Below are positions 24,046 through 37,061 of a DNA stretch of 64,000 nucleotides, piece by piece. The notes below the pieces were generated by a model, which saw nothing but the letters and a program-made list of their open reading frames with translations, had not been told where the DNA came from and made no database searches. Source of the DNA: Streblospio benedicti. Its lineage: Eukaryota > Annelida > Polychaeta > Spionida > Spionidae. The position numbers and the translations under genes are program-made. The DNA lies in contig CM032669.1 of the NCBI GenBank assembly GCA_019095985.1, positions 38,778,072-38,842,071 on the forward strand, read 5' to 3'. Positions within the stretch are counted from its first letter, which is position 1; each line of letters begins with the position of its first letter.

Positions 24046-25900
24046 TTTAGATTTTTTTTAACATGAAGATAAAGTAAAATGACCACCTAATGGTGAAAAT
24101 CTGAAACTACATGCGATTCTATGCACATACGCAAATTGGCATGTTGAAATTCCTATTATTTTAGGCTATGCAATATTTTTTTCTAAAACACGAAATACAG
24201 TCAAACCCATGAACATCAACGACGTTTTTTTTGCGAGAAATAATTTGCCAGTCCCGGCACGGAAGGGAGTCTCAGAGTAAATGACTGTAACAATTCCGAT
24301 CATTCCGTCTCGAATTCGAAATTCAGGGAAATGACCCAATATTTTAAAAATGGTACTTTTCCCCCTTAAAATATTGATATTTTTGCTCGCATTATGGGCT
24401 GTTACTGAATTTATTGAACCATGCATCGACAGCCTTTTAGCGGCGCACAAAAATGCACAGATTTCTGATTAACAGTGATAGTCTCGATCAGCGAAGCCCA
24501 GTTTGTGCGTGCTGTCATTTATGCGGCAGACAGCCTCGACGATTCAGATTTCTATTGTCGTAATGCGCACCAACACGACCTGTCAACGGTATATGAAAGT
24601 AAAACTGAGAAGAAATATTGAAAATTAATGAATTCGTGCATTCTACAGTAACGTAATGATGCAAAAACACAGGGATAAGTATTCAAGAAAATACAATGAT
24701 ATCACTGCAACAGAAAAGAGTGTGCATCACGCCCGATATCGTTTGATTTTAGTGTCAAACATAGTGGTGGATACGACATTGTCATTGTAGAGCATGAGCA
24801 ATCAAAAGAGAACACATGGATATGGTGAAAATTCGTGATGCATACAAGACATAAGATGCATGATTATTGATGTACATGCCTGACTTTCTATGGTAAAGTG
24901 CATTTGCACATCCTGTGTGCTCTTCCAACTCTACATGCATGACTACATTATCGGGCGGGGGGTGAGTGCTCTTGTGGCAGGGGGTTTGGGGGGAAGGGGG
25001 GGGGGTATCTCCAAATTTTTCTTTGAAAATGTGATGCATTCTTCTGCAATCCAGTGTATAATTTACAGCAAAATTGGGTACTTGAAAGACTTAAAATAGT
25101 CTCTCTTTTTTTCAAATTTCCAACAAGATTCATTTCATTACTTTCAAAACTGTGTACTATGTAACATAGTTAAAATAAAATGGTTTGAAATCGTCATTGA
25201 GTTTTCCTTACTTTGAACGTTTTTACGCGAAAAAGTAGGACGACCATCGTCCATACCCTTGTATTTTTTTTAATCAAATATGTTGAAACAAAGTTAATTG
25301 CACTTTTATGTGTATTTTTACTGTCCATTCGCCCTTCTAAACACAGAACAGTGTTATAAAGTAGTCTTATTTAAATATAAGTTAGAAATACATAATAAAC
25401 GTAAGATTCAGAAATTTTGACCCAAATTCAGAAATTTTGGCCTCGGGATTCAGAAATTTCAAAATTTGAGGTTGGAACTCTGGAGTCTGTACGTTATGGG
25501 TATGCAAGCACTCCAGGGGAATTCTGATATTCTGTGGATAGTGGTGATCTGTGTGCTATGTGTGTTTCTTTCGCAAGTGCTGTGATATTATAGTGAAACT
25601 GACACGCGTGAAAGGAAAGTGTCTCGTGGTGTCTCAACTGAACTTTGGATAAAATTGTAATTTTCTGGAAACATAAGTTCAGTTTCAAAGTTGTTGTTTT
25701 AATAAAATAAAATTTTATGAAACAATTTGTATTATTTTTCTATGAATGACTTATATTTAGTACCATTCACTTAAAATGGTACAAACAAAAATGGCCTTGA
25801 AAAATCTCGTTCAGTAGGGAAAATGTAGGGAATAAGTAGGGAATTTTACTGTCCAAAATATGTGGGAACCCTGGAGTTAATTTACCTGATATATTCAAGA
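24046..25900. other. No gene; G-rich tract and short iterations
   Basis: A G-rich tract at 24953-25005 has many G runs on the + strand and could form a quadruplex. Around 25408-25460 a TTCAGAAATTTTG-like word occurs three times, and around 25818-25845 GTAGGGA recurs. No exon or RNA gene is supported. Confidence 0.45.
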
Positions 25901-26005
25901 ATTTACAGCTGTACAAAATTTGTTTTCAAGTATTTTGTTGATGTTATCATTTTCTAGGAATCAGAGTTGAAGCAATTGAAAAATTCGCAATATTAGCTGG
26001 GTTGA

Positions 26006-26422
26006 TGGTGCATTCGGAACAACTTGTGAGTTCGTTTTTTCGAGATGAGAAGTCGTAGGTACGAGTTGTGGCTATTCGATACTACATAGCAACTGGGAAA
26101 TATATCTGTTTAAAAACTTGCATGCAGAGTACATAAACCCGGACTTAAACGAATGGTTTAATATATATATATCAATCTTATTAATTTGGGAGACTTTTAG
26201 CCTGTTGTTATGAATATATTTTATGAAACTGTCTGCGATATTAGAAGAAGTTATCGGCACCGCCATTTTGTCAGTCAGTGCTCATGCGCACGACCATCTC
26301 TTAGTAATCCCTTCAGCTCCGAGTTCACCAGTGGTAAACACGAGATCAACCTGTATCGAATGGTTTTCACCACTCGTGAACTCGTGTTTACCAAAAATAC
26401 GAGTTTGTTCCGAACGCCCCAT
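26006..26422. mobile_element. MITE with CATTCGGAACAA-type inverted ends
   Basis: The left end GGTGCATTCGGAACAA is mirrored by GGGGCGTTCGGAACAA in reverse complement at the right end. Inside, ACTCGTGAACTCGTG-like words occur in both orientations. Length is about 415 bp with no coding capacity. Target duplication is unclear. It lies between two direct copies of a 21-bp word (25901 and 26629). Confidence 0.6.
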
Positions 26423-27336
26423 GAGACCGTTTTTTTTTTCTACTAGCACTGTGACCCGCATAATGTTTGATAGACAGAAAAGAGCATGACTCCAAAAATA
26501 GCAACAGAGATTTGTCAAACTTTTCGTTGGGTCTCTATGAAGAAAGTCCTTTATAGTTCGGATGTTTGATCCTGGGTTTGTATTCTTGCTGTTGTGTGAA
26601 TTGCAGTACAAGTGAGTTATATTGAAAAATTTACAGCTGTACAAAATTTTCCAGACAATGGAATAGCTTCCTCATCACTGTTACACTGACTAACAGGCAA
26701 TGACACATGCCTTCTAACTACCCGTGCATCCTCCAAATTTTTGTCCCAGCTTCTCCAACTATTCATGATCACACCGGCATCCATTGTGAAATGATTTATT
26801 CTGTCTTATAGGTAGAAAAATCCGAAAAGCAGCTTGTAAACTATCCTGTATTTAGAAATTTTCCAAGAATGCCGGGAGACGCCAACCCGTAGTCTCTATC
26901 ACATTCTCTTGCTACGGTGATGGCGTGAACGGAGTCAGCAGGCGGCTGTTGATAGAGGCTATGCAAGCAATCACTGCCGAGAGGGGTATCACTTATTGCT
27001 GATTGCCTAAGGCTCTTCCGACAATGGCGCAGCACAGCACACCATTTCACCAGTGAAAACACTAAAATTTTCTAAAGCTATCTCCTCAAATTCGCAAAAA
27101 CTATATACGCACTTTATAACAGCATAGACACCTTTCAAAATACCATAGAAGTTCAAAATAAGATTTTGACAGGCGACTAAAAATGGAATTGGTGCCAAGA
27201 GGCCTAAAGGCACGGATTTGCCTCAGAAAAAAACCCCCAACCAACCGGGACACGTCCATTCTACGGCGTTCGAGGTTTAATATAATAATGATATACTGTA
27301 TATCGTATAACCAACTATTGCTTTATTTTGTTTTAG
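26423..27336. other. Intron sequence, GC-richer patch at 26870-27060
   Basis: Apart from the possible micro-exon, a GC-richer stretch at 26870-27060 differs from its AT-rich surroundings. It has an open frame on the minus strand but no domain. It may be a decayed repeat. Nothing else is recognised before the acceptor at 27336. Confidence 0.4.
26812..26835 (+). CDS. Possible micro-exon of the host gene
   Basis: A good acceptor (pyrimidine-rich, CTTATAG) precedes 26812. The following bases read VEKSEKQL in phase 0 and can end at a GTAAAC donor after 26835, or at GTATTT after 26847; both keep phase 0. This fits between the exons at 2849 and 27337. Eight to twelve codons is little evidence, so transcript data are needed. 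Confidence 0.3.
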
Positions 27337-27750
27337 GAAAGTACATCAGATGAATCTACATATAAACTAATCCCACTAAGTGTGTGCATTGAGCGAAAAG
27401 TTAGAACTTCCAATTTCTTTCACAATTTCTATGTTTCTGATCCATATGGAAAATTTCATGGTAGAACACTTTTGAAAGGACCTGATATTAAGCCGAGAAC
27501 CATGGTGACGAACCCTCTGTATTTGGACCATCCCATTAGGCCTAGCGGAAAACCAGAAGTGGTACCAGTAGACCCAAGAATTGTGCACTACAAAAATTTA
27601 CAACTTAAACAACAAAAAGAAGCTATAGATAAAAGTTTGGATAGTGTGGATGGCATTCTTTCAGAGATAAAGAAATTGAACAATGGGATGGAAGGAATGG
27701 GAAATACTGATGGAATGGAAAATACTTACGGAATGGGAAATAGTGGACAG
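27337..27750 (+). CDS. Host gene exon C (unknown protein, partial)
   Basis: The acceptor TATTTTGTTTTAG ends at 27336 and the donor GTATAT follows 27750. The exon is 414 nt, open throughout, phase 0 at both ends (138 codons). It starts ESTSDESTYKLIPLSVC and contains a conserved-looking, probably folded part with FHNFYVSDPYGKFHGRTLLK and the Pro-rich GPDIKPRTMVTNPLYLDHP. A coiled-coil-like helix (NLQLKQQKEAIDKSLDSVDG) follows, then a short Gly/Met/Asn-rich iteration (GMEGMGNTDGMENTYGMGN). I do not recognise the family. Codon use, splice sites and phase agreement with 2849 and 46072 support a real exon. The following intron is 18.3 kb and includes a scaffold gap. Confidence 0.75.
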
Positions 27751-28147
27751 GTATATCAGTAAAACTTATTGCTCAATATTATATAACCAATTTTGTAGTT
27801 GAAATGTAGATGGATTTTTCAACATCCATTTGCAAGAAAAAGGTTGAACACTTGAACGCAGAAACTAATAAATTACATGTGTAAGTAATACAAAAATGGA
27901 TTTGATCATATTGGAAACATTTTTAACATGTTACTTTTGCATCACTTCAGCTCAGCTGCTGAAGCAAAGTATAACTAATTAACTGACTAACTGACTAACT
28001 GGCTATGTATGTGTATCTCCGGACAAGCTAGAGGGTGTACTGATGAACTGATTTTGTTCAAACTACAGAACTATGACATATGAGGTGACACCGAAGTGAT
28101 TCGATTTTGGGTAATCTGCCAATTAAACTGTGCTTTCCACAGGGCAA
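27751..28147. other. Intron sequence; short ACTAACTG iteration
   Basis: Contains a short run of ACTAACTG/ACTGACTA units at about 27975-28002. No gene supported. Confidence 0.4.
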
Positions 28148-28247
28148 NNNNNNNNNNNNNNNNNNNNNNNNNNNNNNNNNNNNNNNNNNNNNNNNNNNNN
28201 NNNNNNNNNNNNNNNNNNNNNNNNNNNNNNNNNNNNNNNNNNNNNNN
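28148..28247. other. Scaffold gap (100 N)
   Basis: Exactly 100 undetermined bases, a conventional placeholder for a gap of unknown size. Any distance measured across it is uncertain. Confidence 0.98.
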
Positions 28248-28252
28248 AAGCC

Positions 28253-28969
28253 GGTAACTTATCTATAGAGCGCGAAAACGTATTTGCGCGTTCTATTTGT
28301 GTCGTGATAAATGCATACTGCTTCGTGTACTAGTATGTGTAGCAGGGGCACAGGTGTTGAGGTAGGCGATGTTGAGGTAGGAAACAAACAAAAATCTTAG
28401 ATTTTAATTAATCATATCGATTTTACAAAGTAAAAGGCCATTATTAACAGTCATGAAATGCATCTTACCACAGACGTGTGATTTAAGATACTCGATGGAA
28501 GTAACAATCCATTCAATCTTGCCACACAGTATTCTGCTCTTCAGACTTCTCAGACTTCAGAAAAAAGATTTTCAAAAATACTAACTATTATTTGTACAGT
28601 GGCAGATCTGGGTTGGTTTGGGGTGTAGTTATAGACTAGTAATTGCAAAGGGTTAGAGCAAGTGCTTAGTAATCCTTGTAAAATATGAGGAGTGTTATGA
28701 TGACCATCATACGGACAGATGCTACAGTTGCTACTGGTAAGTATAAAACCATCAAATACTTAGTAATTTTAGTACCTACTTTACAAATAGTAATTAAATA
28801 AATATTTTCTTATATTTTTATTGCCATTTTAAGTATGTACTAAACTGTAAAACATTAAAATTTTATTAAGATTTTTCTAATTTTTTATTAAGATTTTTGC
28901 TCAAAAATTAAGATTTTTCAAGGGTCGGATTAAAATTTTTCGTATTCAATTGACAGGTTCACATCTCTG
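28253..28969 (+). repeat. Repeat R, copy 1
   Basis: It shares its left part (GGTAACTTATCTA, then GATAAATGCATACTGC and ACTAGTATG) and its right part (TTTTTATTAAGATTTTTGCT, ending ACATCTCTG) with 45229-45866 in the same orientation, with clear divergence. The two copies bracket the whole 28.97-45.2 kb retroelement cluster. No coding region. The family is unknown. Confidence 0.65.
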
Positions 28970-30389
28970 CAAACACTGTACTCGGATTGGTAGAATGAAG
29001 TCTGCTCCACTCCTCTGTCCACCAGATCGGATCGACCACTCGGTGTCGAAGGATCGAGCTGCGGAGCTGCACCCTGAACTGTCTCAGATGCGACCACCCG
29101 ATTCCCGAGCGAGGAATTCAGTACGCGTCGCGTAATGCTCGGACGAGGGCCTACTCGGAACTCGCTCGACGTCGGCCACCGACTTCCACACATGGCGACG
29201 CATAGCAGCTTGCTTGAACCTATGCATTTCGTAGCTATGACAGGCGGAGTGAGCACTGTTCCCTCAGGTCATCGCTCGCCAGCTGCCAAACATGGAATTG
29301 CTGGTACATGGGGGCAACAAGTACAAAAGGACGAACTCGTATTTTCGAATACGGGACTTTGTCTTCCACTGGAACAAGCCATCGAGCATCAAATGGCTCC
29401 AGTATCGCCTGAGATCGATCGGGGATTGACACTCGGGGATGAAAAGAAACTCGGACTGGCCGAGGTCAAAGATAAGGAATCCGAGTATGACATCGGCCAA
29501 TGGAGGAACTTGTATGGAGAGTTCACACCATCACTGGGACGGACTGCGGTCAAAACTACCTCGGATGTGATCGGACTCCCGCCTCCATCGGGCGAGAAAG
29601 AGGGAGGACAGGAGACGGAGGAAACAGAGGAAGATCCGGAGGATTAGGAGAACCAAAAGGTGGATGACATGTCTGCCCCGAATTGGGTTGATAAGGATCA
29701 CGGAGGTGAGTAGAATGACTCGAAAAAGGAGATCAGTGGACGAGGGAACTGCAAAATGAGATCGCCGATGCGATGCGAGGGAACTCTCTCGATAGCGAGC
29801 TCGCTGATCTAGTGTCAGAAAGCGAGTCAGCGTTTGAGGAATGGGAAAAAGACATGAAACGTCATGTTCTCCTCAAAAAGCAAACCAAGATGAGGGAAAG
29901 TGGTGTGGAGGCACCCCTTGTGCCAGCACCCAACCCTATCACGCGGGCAGCCGAACCCCTAAAACTCGGCCCATCAAGCTGGGGTGCCCTGAGGGGCCCA
30001 CCTAGAGAAACATAACGGCAACCACAGCTCCCATCCATCATCCCCAAGTTGGAGGCAGTAGGTGCCTGACAAGAGGCGGAGATGCAGAAAGGAACAGCGC
30101 TTGCGGGTGCGATTGAAGGAGCTGGAGGCGACGTGGCAGCGTCCATGAAGTCAACCACCCACGGAACATCAACCAGAATCAGCCACGGAGGACTCGACAG
30201 GGGAGTTATGTAGCAAGGATCAGTTTCTCCCCCACGGGGTGCTTAGTCAGTCTGCATAGGCTTATTATTCAACCCCCCCCCCCCTATGCATTGCTATTCG
30301 AGTACACCCTTCATGAACACTGGAGGAAGCAACCCGAGCGTCCGAACACAACTACTAGTGTCAACGCTCGAGGATCAGAATGTGGCGGG

Positions 30390-30700
30390 CACGACTGGCC
30401 GAACTACGTCCGAATGGGAGTGACAACGTGCGGGGATCGGAACGCCGATTCCCGACCGGCCGAACTACGTCCGAGTAGAAGTGACAACATGTGAAGATCG
30501 GATCCCAGATTCTCGACCATTCAAACTACGTGTGAGTCAGAGAATCAACGTGCGGGGATCAGCTAACGCGCGAGATCTCGGCTAGCGAGCGACATTTCTA
30601 CTAGGCTCGAGGACACGAGCCAGTGCACGGGTAACACCTCGAGCGACCATTTCAACTAGGCTCGAGCACACGAGACAAAGCTCGAGTGACACAATTTTGA
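30390..30700 (+). repeat. Two short tandem arrays (about 61-bp and 54-bp units)
   Basis: GGCCGAACTACGTCCGA followed by GTGACAACRTG and GATCGGA recurs at about 61-bp spacing, two clear units and a decayed third (30396-30560). Then CGAGCGACATTTC, CTAGGCTCGAG and ACACGAG recur in two units of about 54 bp (30586-30695). Both arrays lie in the 5' part of the GC-rich LTR fossil, before its Gag-like region. Confidence 0.7.
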
Positions 30701-32976
30701 TCATCACCACTGCCATCGGCCTATGCATTTACTATGTTTTGAGTTTGTTGTGTTCAATTGTATTATGTTGTAATATAATTGAATATGTTAGGCCTCTACT
30801 GGGGTGAATGCATGTGTCTATGGTTGCTAGTGGGCAACAGCTCGGATGACAAGGAGTCTCTTCTGGGTGATCCCACCACAGTGAGCTTTCGGGGTAAGGT
30901 CAAACCTTTCCCAAAGTTTGCAAGCCGAATGGGACCCAGACATGGATGGACTACAATGCAGCTGTTCTTGGAAGTAGGATGACTACACCGACCCCCACAT
31001 TGGAGTGGCCAGGGTGTCTCACAAACAGGCTGACTGGAATAATGCACAATGGAATTGCAAGAAGGATTACGCGTGCTGCTGGATGTAACAGCATAGGAAC
31101 GCGCGATTGGCCCACGCTCGTGCCCACGTTACACTCGCATTTCTATGTGGAATTCAAGGTGCGTGCGGCCGAGGAGGAACTTCTGATTCGCAGGCAAGGA
31201 AATAAAGAATTGGTGCGGGATTTCATCGCACAGTTGCTTTTCTGGGCACGGAAGGCTCACAGAGAGAACTTAATATGCAGGGAGGCAGCTGTGTGGAAGA
31301 AGCTGGAGCGGGGAATGTCATCAGACTCGCTACAGCGCACGTATGATGCCCTAATTCTCCAGCCTGGGATTGCACTGGCTGTCATCCAGACGGAGTTGGT
31401 ACGACGTGAAAGTTGGGGTGACCCCGGGAGGTACCGTACCTTTGTGGCAAAGAAGAAGGAGTAGACAAATAGCTGAAGCCGCAGCATGCTCCTATTGCCA
31501 CTGTCGTCAAGGAAGCTCTCCCCCAGCGGGGAGCTGGGAAAGGCGTGAGCAATGGACAAGTGAACACGGCGTGGGAAGTGGAAAAGAGCAAGGGAGCACC
31601 AAGAGCCGGTCGTGGCAACGCTCGCGGGTGAGGTTGCGGCAAAGGACGTGGCAGTGATGCGGGATCAGAAGGTCCAGTGCCAATGGGTCGTGGAATGTGG
31701 TTTGATCCACTCAGCGGAAGCTGCTGGGAGTGAGACAAGCCAGGTCATTTGCGCATGGACTGCCCGGAAACAACCGAACAAGAGCTAAGGAAAGAACGAT
31801 CTGAGAAACTGCGCCGACGATTTCGCGTTTCGCGCGAACGGATTGACACGGAGTCAGTTACTACTCCTGTGCGATCGCCGAACCCGGACCTGAGTCGTCG
31901 GAAAACGAATAAACAGGGCGAATATGCCGCCAATTCCCCCTGCTGACATTATACCGTGCGGCTGCCCGCCGAGGAGCGGGAAGGCAATGTGTTGCAGCGG
32001 AGATGCCGACGTGGGCCAGAAGACGGAGCAAGGGTGCTCCGCTCATCTGCGGTCAAGTGGAGCTGCGGGACAAATGGATTGTCGGGATCTGAAGCCACGG
32101 GATTCTCGCCATTCTACCCGGAAGTCTTGCGCCAGTTCGCCAGGGGCGGGATGCGGTGCGGCAGCTCGATCCCCGTCGCTGAACTCGGGCCAACTCTACC
32201 GTTGGACGCAGTTCCAGCGTATGCGGGGAGTTCGTCTCTACTGTACCCTGACCGGACAGACTCGGCGGGTCAGCTAACTACACCCAGTAGCGAACCTGAT
32301 ACCGAGGGGTAAGGACACCAGGACAACGAGCAGGATAGAGGGCTGGCCACTCGAAAGCGCGACGAGTCCCCTAGACCTCTTGGAAGGTCGGTGGAGCCAT
32401 TTTCGCCACAGCAGAAGGTGCGAGGGAGTACTCGCTTGAAGGAGCTGCCAGACGCAGCACTGGAAGAGAGGCATGGTAGCCATGGCAAGCAATGGCCAAG
32501 CAAAGGAGTAGAACCTAGCCGGAGTGGACCAGTGGAGGGGAGGAAGTTGGGCCTCTGCCAGCGCCTGGCGAAAGCCCGCTGTGTGGACTCAATTTAACAT
32601 GCACCGCTACTCTTGATCCTAATATCGCAAAGGACGACGTCAGGAACAACGTCACAGCCAGCACACTCTCCTTTCGGCACTCTGGCTGGGAACCAGAAGG
32701 GTCAGGTGGTGAGATAGTGTATCAATGTCAGGAGGTGGATGCCGAATTTGTGGCCATACGAAGGACTTTAGGACTGTCGGGTGCCACGCTGGTGTGCCAC
32801 ATCACAGTTTGGATCAACAATGTTCCAATGGAGACGTGCGTGGACACTGGAGAAACGTTCAGCTTACTAGCGAACAAATTCTACTAGGAACACAGCCATC
32901 AGCTACCCCCGCGTCAACCCCCTCAGGTGTACCTGATGGGTGCGGGCGGTGAATCTCTGAATGTCCGAGGCGCTAT

Positions 32977-33602
32977 TGTAACGAAACTAGTTCTCAGTAG
33001 GTCTCCAGTGCGCGAGGTTGCAGCAACCTCGCAGAGTATAAAGTAGTTATAAGTAAGTTGCACTGGACTAGGTTTCTTATCCCCTTGTTACACACACCTT
33101 GTTGTTATACCTTCTTAAGCCCACTGTAGGATTAAGGACTCCGTACACTATAGTACTGAGACTTGGCCATTAGGGCCTCAGTTTCCTTGTAGACGCTAGT
33201 CGGATAGCAGGTAGGGCTGGTAACCTATTCCTTTGGGGATAGGCCTTCTTTACATATCTGACGGGGCTAGCCGGTGGCGAACCCCCTCCTATATCGCGCC
33301 TGGGACCGCGTAGCTTCGTAAAGGGGACGCCCTGATCGTTGCGTGTCAGCACCGGTGCGAAGTCCTCTCCGCGTAGGGGCCTGTCGTGAAACCCGGCTTG
33401 TTAGTCACCAGGCACTCGCCCAGTACGCTGGACGGTGGCCTGTACGTGGGGTACCAGTTAACACAACGAGGAGTAGTCAAGGGATCAGTCGTCAGTCGCG
33501 CGTCCTAGCCTCGGGCTAGTGGCGTCGCGAATCAGCACAGCGCGCGGCCCAGTGACCATCGCAGGTCGTACTGGCGCCGCGACCGATTCCACTTTGTTTA
33601 CA
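32977..33602 (+). mobile_element. Solo LTR, 626 bp, same family as the surrounding fossil
   Basis: It starts TGTAACGAAACTAG and ends GTTTACA, with CTAT on both sides (32973-32976 and 33603-33606) as a 4-bp target duplication. Its first 35 bp closely match the LTR start at about 40095 of the element it lies in. A lone LTR is what remains after recombination between the two LTRs of a full insertion. It interrupts the protease region of the host fossil. Confidence 0.85.
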
Positions 33603-36600
33603 CTATCATGTCCGAATTTGAGGTCGGGGGAGGCCGATACAGTCAACTCCTCCATGTAGGAAGGCTGGAAGGTCTCGATCTCTTGCTTGGCATGAACTGG
33701 TTAGCATCATATGGAGTGGCAATCGACTGTGCCACGCGGACAATACGAATCGGAGCATGAGATGTAGGATTTGGAGAAGCAATGGCAGTCCATAGCCGGA
33801 ACCTGATGCAACTCACTAAGACCGTGCAGATACGCCCGCGAGGTGTGCAATGTGTCATGTGTCGCATTGAGGACTCGACCAGGGTGGGACAGGAAGTACT
33901 GGTAGAGGAAACGGCAAAACTCAGTGACGAACTCTTTGTGGTTCTGTCGCTCGAGATAATCTGAGAAAATGGATCTCTACCCCTCACCCTGGAAAATCAA
34001 AGCACCTCAGTTAAGGAGGTCAAACTTGTAATGGTGGTGGCCAAAATCACCATGCTTCCGGAACGACGAGCGGGGAAGCATCTGGAAGAGGACGTCAACC
34101 AGTCTTCGGACGAAGGTGGGAGCCCCCTGATCTGTGAATATGGCACATTCCTACTCACGTAGAGAGTGTCAATGCTGTAGGAACCGGGCATGGGAAAGAG
34201 TGGACCAGCCGACAGCTGATTCCGGATGATAGAGTCATGAGTCGCCCGGACGCTGGCCAGACTGTAAAGTGTACTTCATGGAAGAAGCAGCAGGAGCCGA
34301 GGAGCCGGCTGAGCTGCCTGTTGAGCCTACTCTTGCAGAGGACCAGGGGACAGTCCCTGACTATCTCTGCTGTATGTTCCCAGCTGAAGGAACGTTGACG
34401 CCAGATGTGATCTCACAGATGGAAGCATTGGTGATGGATACAGGGAAATATTCCTGGGACCGGACAAACGTCCGGATTTTCACGGATCTGTTGTCCCACA
34501 AAATGGACACAGGGGATGCCAAACTCATCAAGCTGATCTATTGCCGATGCTCTATCAGGAGCGGGAGTACATAGACGCTGAGTTGGAGAAGATATTCGCA
34601 AATGGAGTGATTCGACCGTCAAAGTCACCCTGGAGTGGGCACCGGTGTTGTTGGTGCGGAAGGCGTCAGGTGAACTTCGTTTCTGTATCGATTTCGATGA
34701 CTAAACGGGGTCACCAAGAAGGACGCCTACCCCCCTTTTACGGATTGACGAGTGCTGGGACGCACTGGGAGGATCTAAGTTCTTCTCCACGCTTGATCAT
34801 GCCAGTAGGTGGCGATGGATCCCAATGATGCGGAGGAAACGGCCTTCGTGACACATAGAGGTCAGTACGAGTGGACGGTGATGCTGTTTGGACGATGCAA
34901 TGCACTCGTGATGTCCTGTCTTCTGAGGGAAATGGTGCTCACGGACATTGTCTGGAGACAATCGTTGGAGTATCCAGAAAACATCCTTGCATCCGGCGAG
35001 GACTTCAGGACGATCAGCTGAAGCCCTGGGCCGTCTTTGACCAGCTAAGGAAAGCTAATCCCAAGCTGTAACCCAAAGAGTGTACCCTCTTTGCGTCGAG
35101 AGAAGAGTGTTTGGGCCATGTAGTGGAACAGCTTGGATTAAGACCCAGTTGTGTAAGACCCAGGCATTGCATAACTAGGCGGATTTCACGGACCTGAGCG
35201 AGACGTACACGTATCCCGGATTCCCCGGGTACTATCGCTGGTTCGTGCCAGACAGTAGTGATTTGGCGAAACCACTCATTTAGCTGATTAAGGAAGGAGT
35301 GTCACGTCGAAGGTTGCGTGAGCAACAACCTGCATTTAGAAAGATCAAGAGGTCTATTATTGGATTTCCTCTTCTGTATTATCCCCTCCCTGGGAAGGAA
35401 TTACACCTCAAAGTGGATGTGCGGCTATTCGCTATAGGTGGAACACTGGAACAGGTGCAACGTAGGAAGGTCGTACCACTGGGATTCGTCTCGATAACGC
35501 TTTGTAAGAGCCGTCAGGCCGATTGCGCGACTGGGAGGGAGTCCTACGCGGTCGGCTCCTTCATGCGGTACTTCCGCGATAGCACGTAAGGATCAATGGT
35601 CGTCAAGGAGACTGATCATGTCACTCTCGCGTGGGGGCAGGTATAGGCCAAAGGAGATTCATCACATGCCAGCAAGTTGAGTGGGGTTGCCGATAGCTTG
35701 TCGCGCCAGCGCAAGGAGCCACATGCGGATCGTGCAAGCTAGTAGAAGACTGCCCGGACTGTGGGTTTCACCAAGTGGGATGGACAAGTGTTGAGAGGAG
35801 GTTCAGATGATTCGGAGGTGGACGCGAGCAACCTATTCCACGGTGTCGGCGTAACAAGGGCAAGCCTTTTTGGCCCGTTGACTTGCGTCGGGAATTTGCA
35901 GTGCGGGTTGTGGACACCGATGAAGAGGATGACGTAGAGCACATGGATGACGGCACGTCGTTTGCATGAGTTACCAAATCGAACGCACTCATGTCCAGGC
36001 AAGGTGAAGGACAAACCCGCCGCAACAGTGTTGTTGACACCAGGAAGGACAGTGCTTCTCCGGCCTCTGCAGCTCTAGGAAAAACGGCACGGGGTGATGG
36101 ATCCCGTAAGCAGGCCATCGGTGGTGGGTGAATCTTCGGATGCGAGCAATGCAGAAGAGGAGGACCGAGATCATCCCGAAAGGGCTCAAGACCGGATCTC
36201 AGATGGAGCGTCAATGTGTGAGAGTGCTCTCAAACTTTGGCGATGCTAAGTGGCACGAGGCTCAAGAGCGCAACCAGTGTTCAAGGAGGTGGGGGAGTGG
36301 AGATAGTCAAAGCAGGAACTCAAACATCGGATTCCCGAGGAGCAGGGATATTGTCCTTGATGGCAATTCCCATGGAGTGCGTACAAGTCTGTCTTGTGCT
36401 GGTTGCATGGCGGGAGATGTCAGGATTATGTCGCGCATGTTCGATATGCCAGTGAGACCGGAAGTGGGGGAGGGAAACCCTCCCTATGGAACATGAATAT
36501 GTGAGTTTTCTGCACAAGCTGGTGGGTACCGACCTACGAGGGCCGCTCACTGAAACTCCTTCCGGAAGGCGATTCATCTGTGTGGAGTAAGATAATCTCT

Positions 36601-37061
36601 CTAGGAGGTTGGAGTACGCATTGGAGTGGGAAAACTGCTGAAACAGTGGTAGGTGTACCCTTGCGCCATCGGATGATGCAGAAACTCCATAGTGATCAGG
36701 GAACGAGTTCGACAATCAAATATGTCTTGAATGGTGCAGAATGCACCAGGTTGGCAAGACAAAAACTACCACATGCACATGGAGCAGTGGCATGGGCCAC
36801 AACCTCAATCGATGGTGCTCGGACTAGGTTCCCCCGTCTGACCAATGACCACACCAAGTTGGATCCCCGGGTTGTTTGCGGACCCACATCATCTTCGTTC
36901 CGTGAACATGGTCACAAGAACCTGGAAGCCATCTTTGAGCACTATGTGCACTTTCACATGCGTGAAGGCCGATGTTTCGTTGCCCCCTGCTGCAGCCGTA
37001 AGCCCATCCAGGCGTCATCACACTGCAGGAATCGGACATTTCCGTCCCCCTTACAGATGCC

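Noticed and set aside
25960-26029. Host exon after a TTTCTAG acceptor (ESELKQLKNSQY)
   Set aside because: A stop codon follows after twelve codons in the required phase, and the GTGAGTTC donor lies inside a MITE. It is more likely chance.
29862-32597. Many overlapping minus-strand open frames in the GC-rich region
   Set aside because: High GC lowers stop frequency; the recognisable retroelement parts are all on the + strand.
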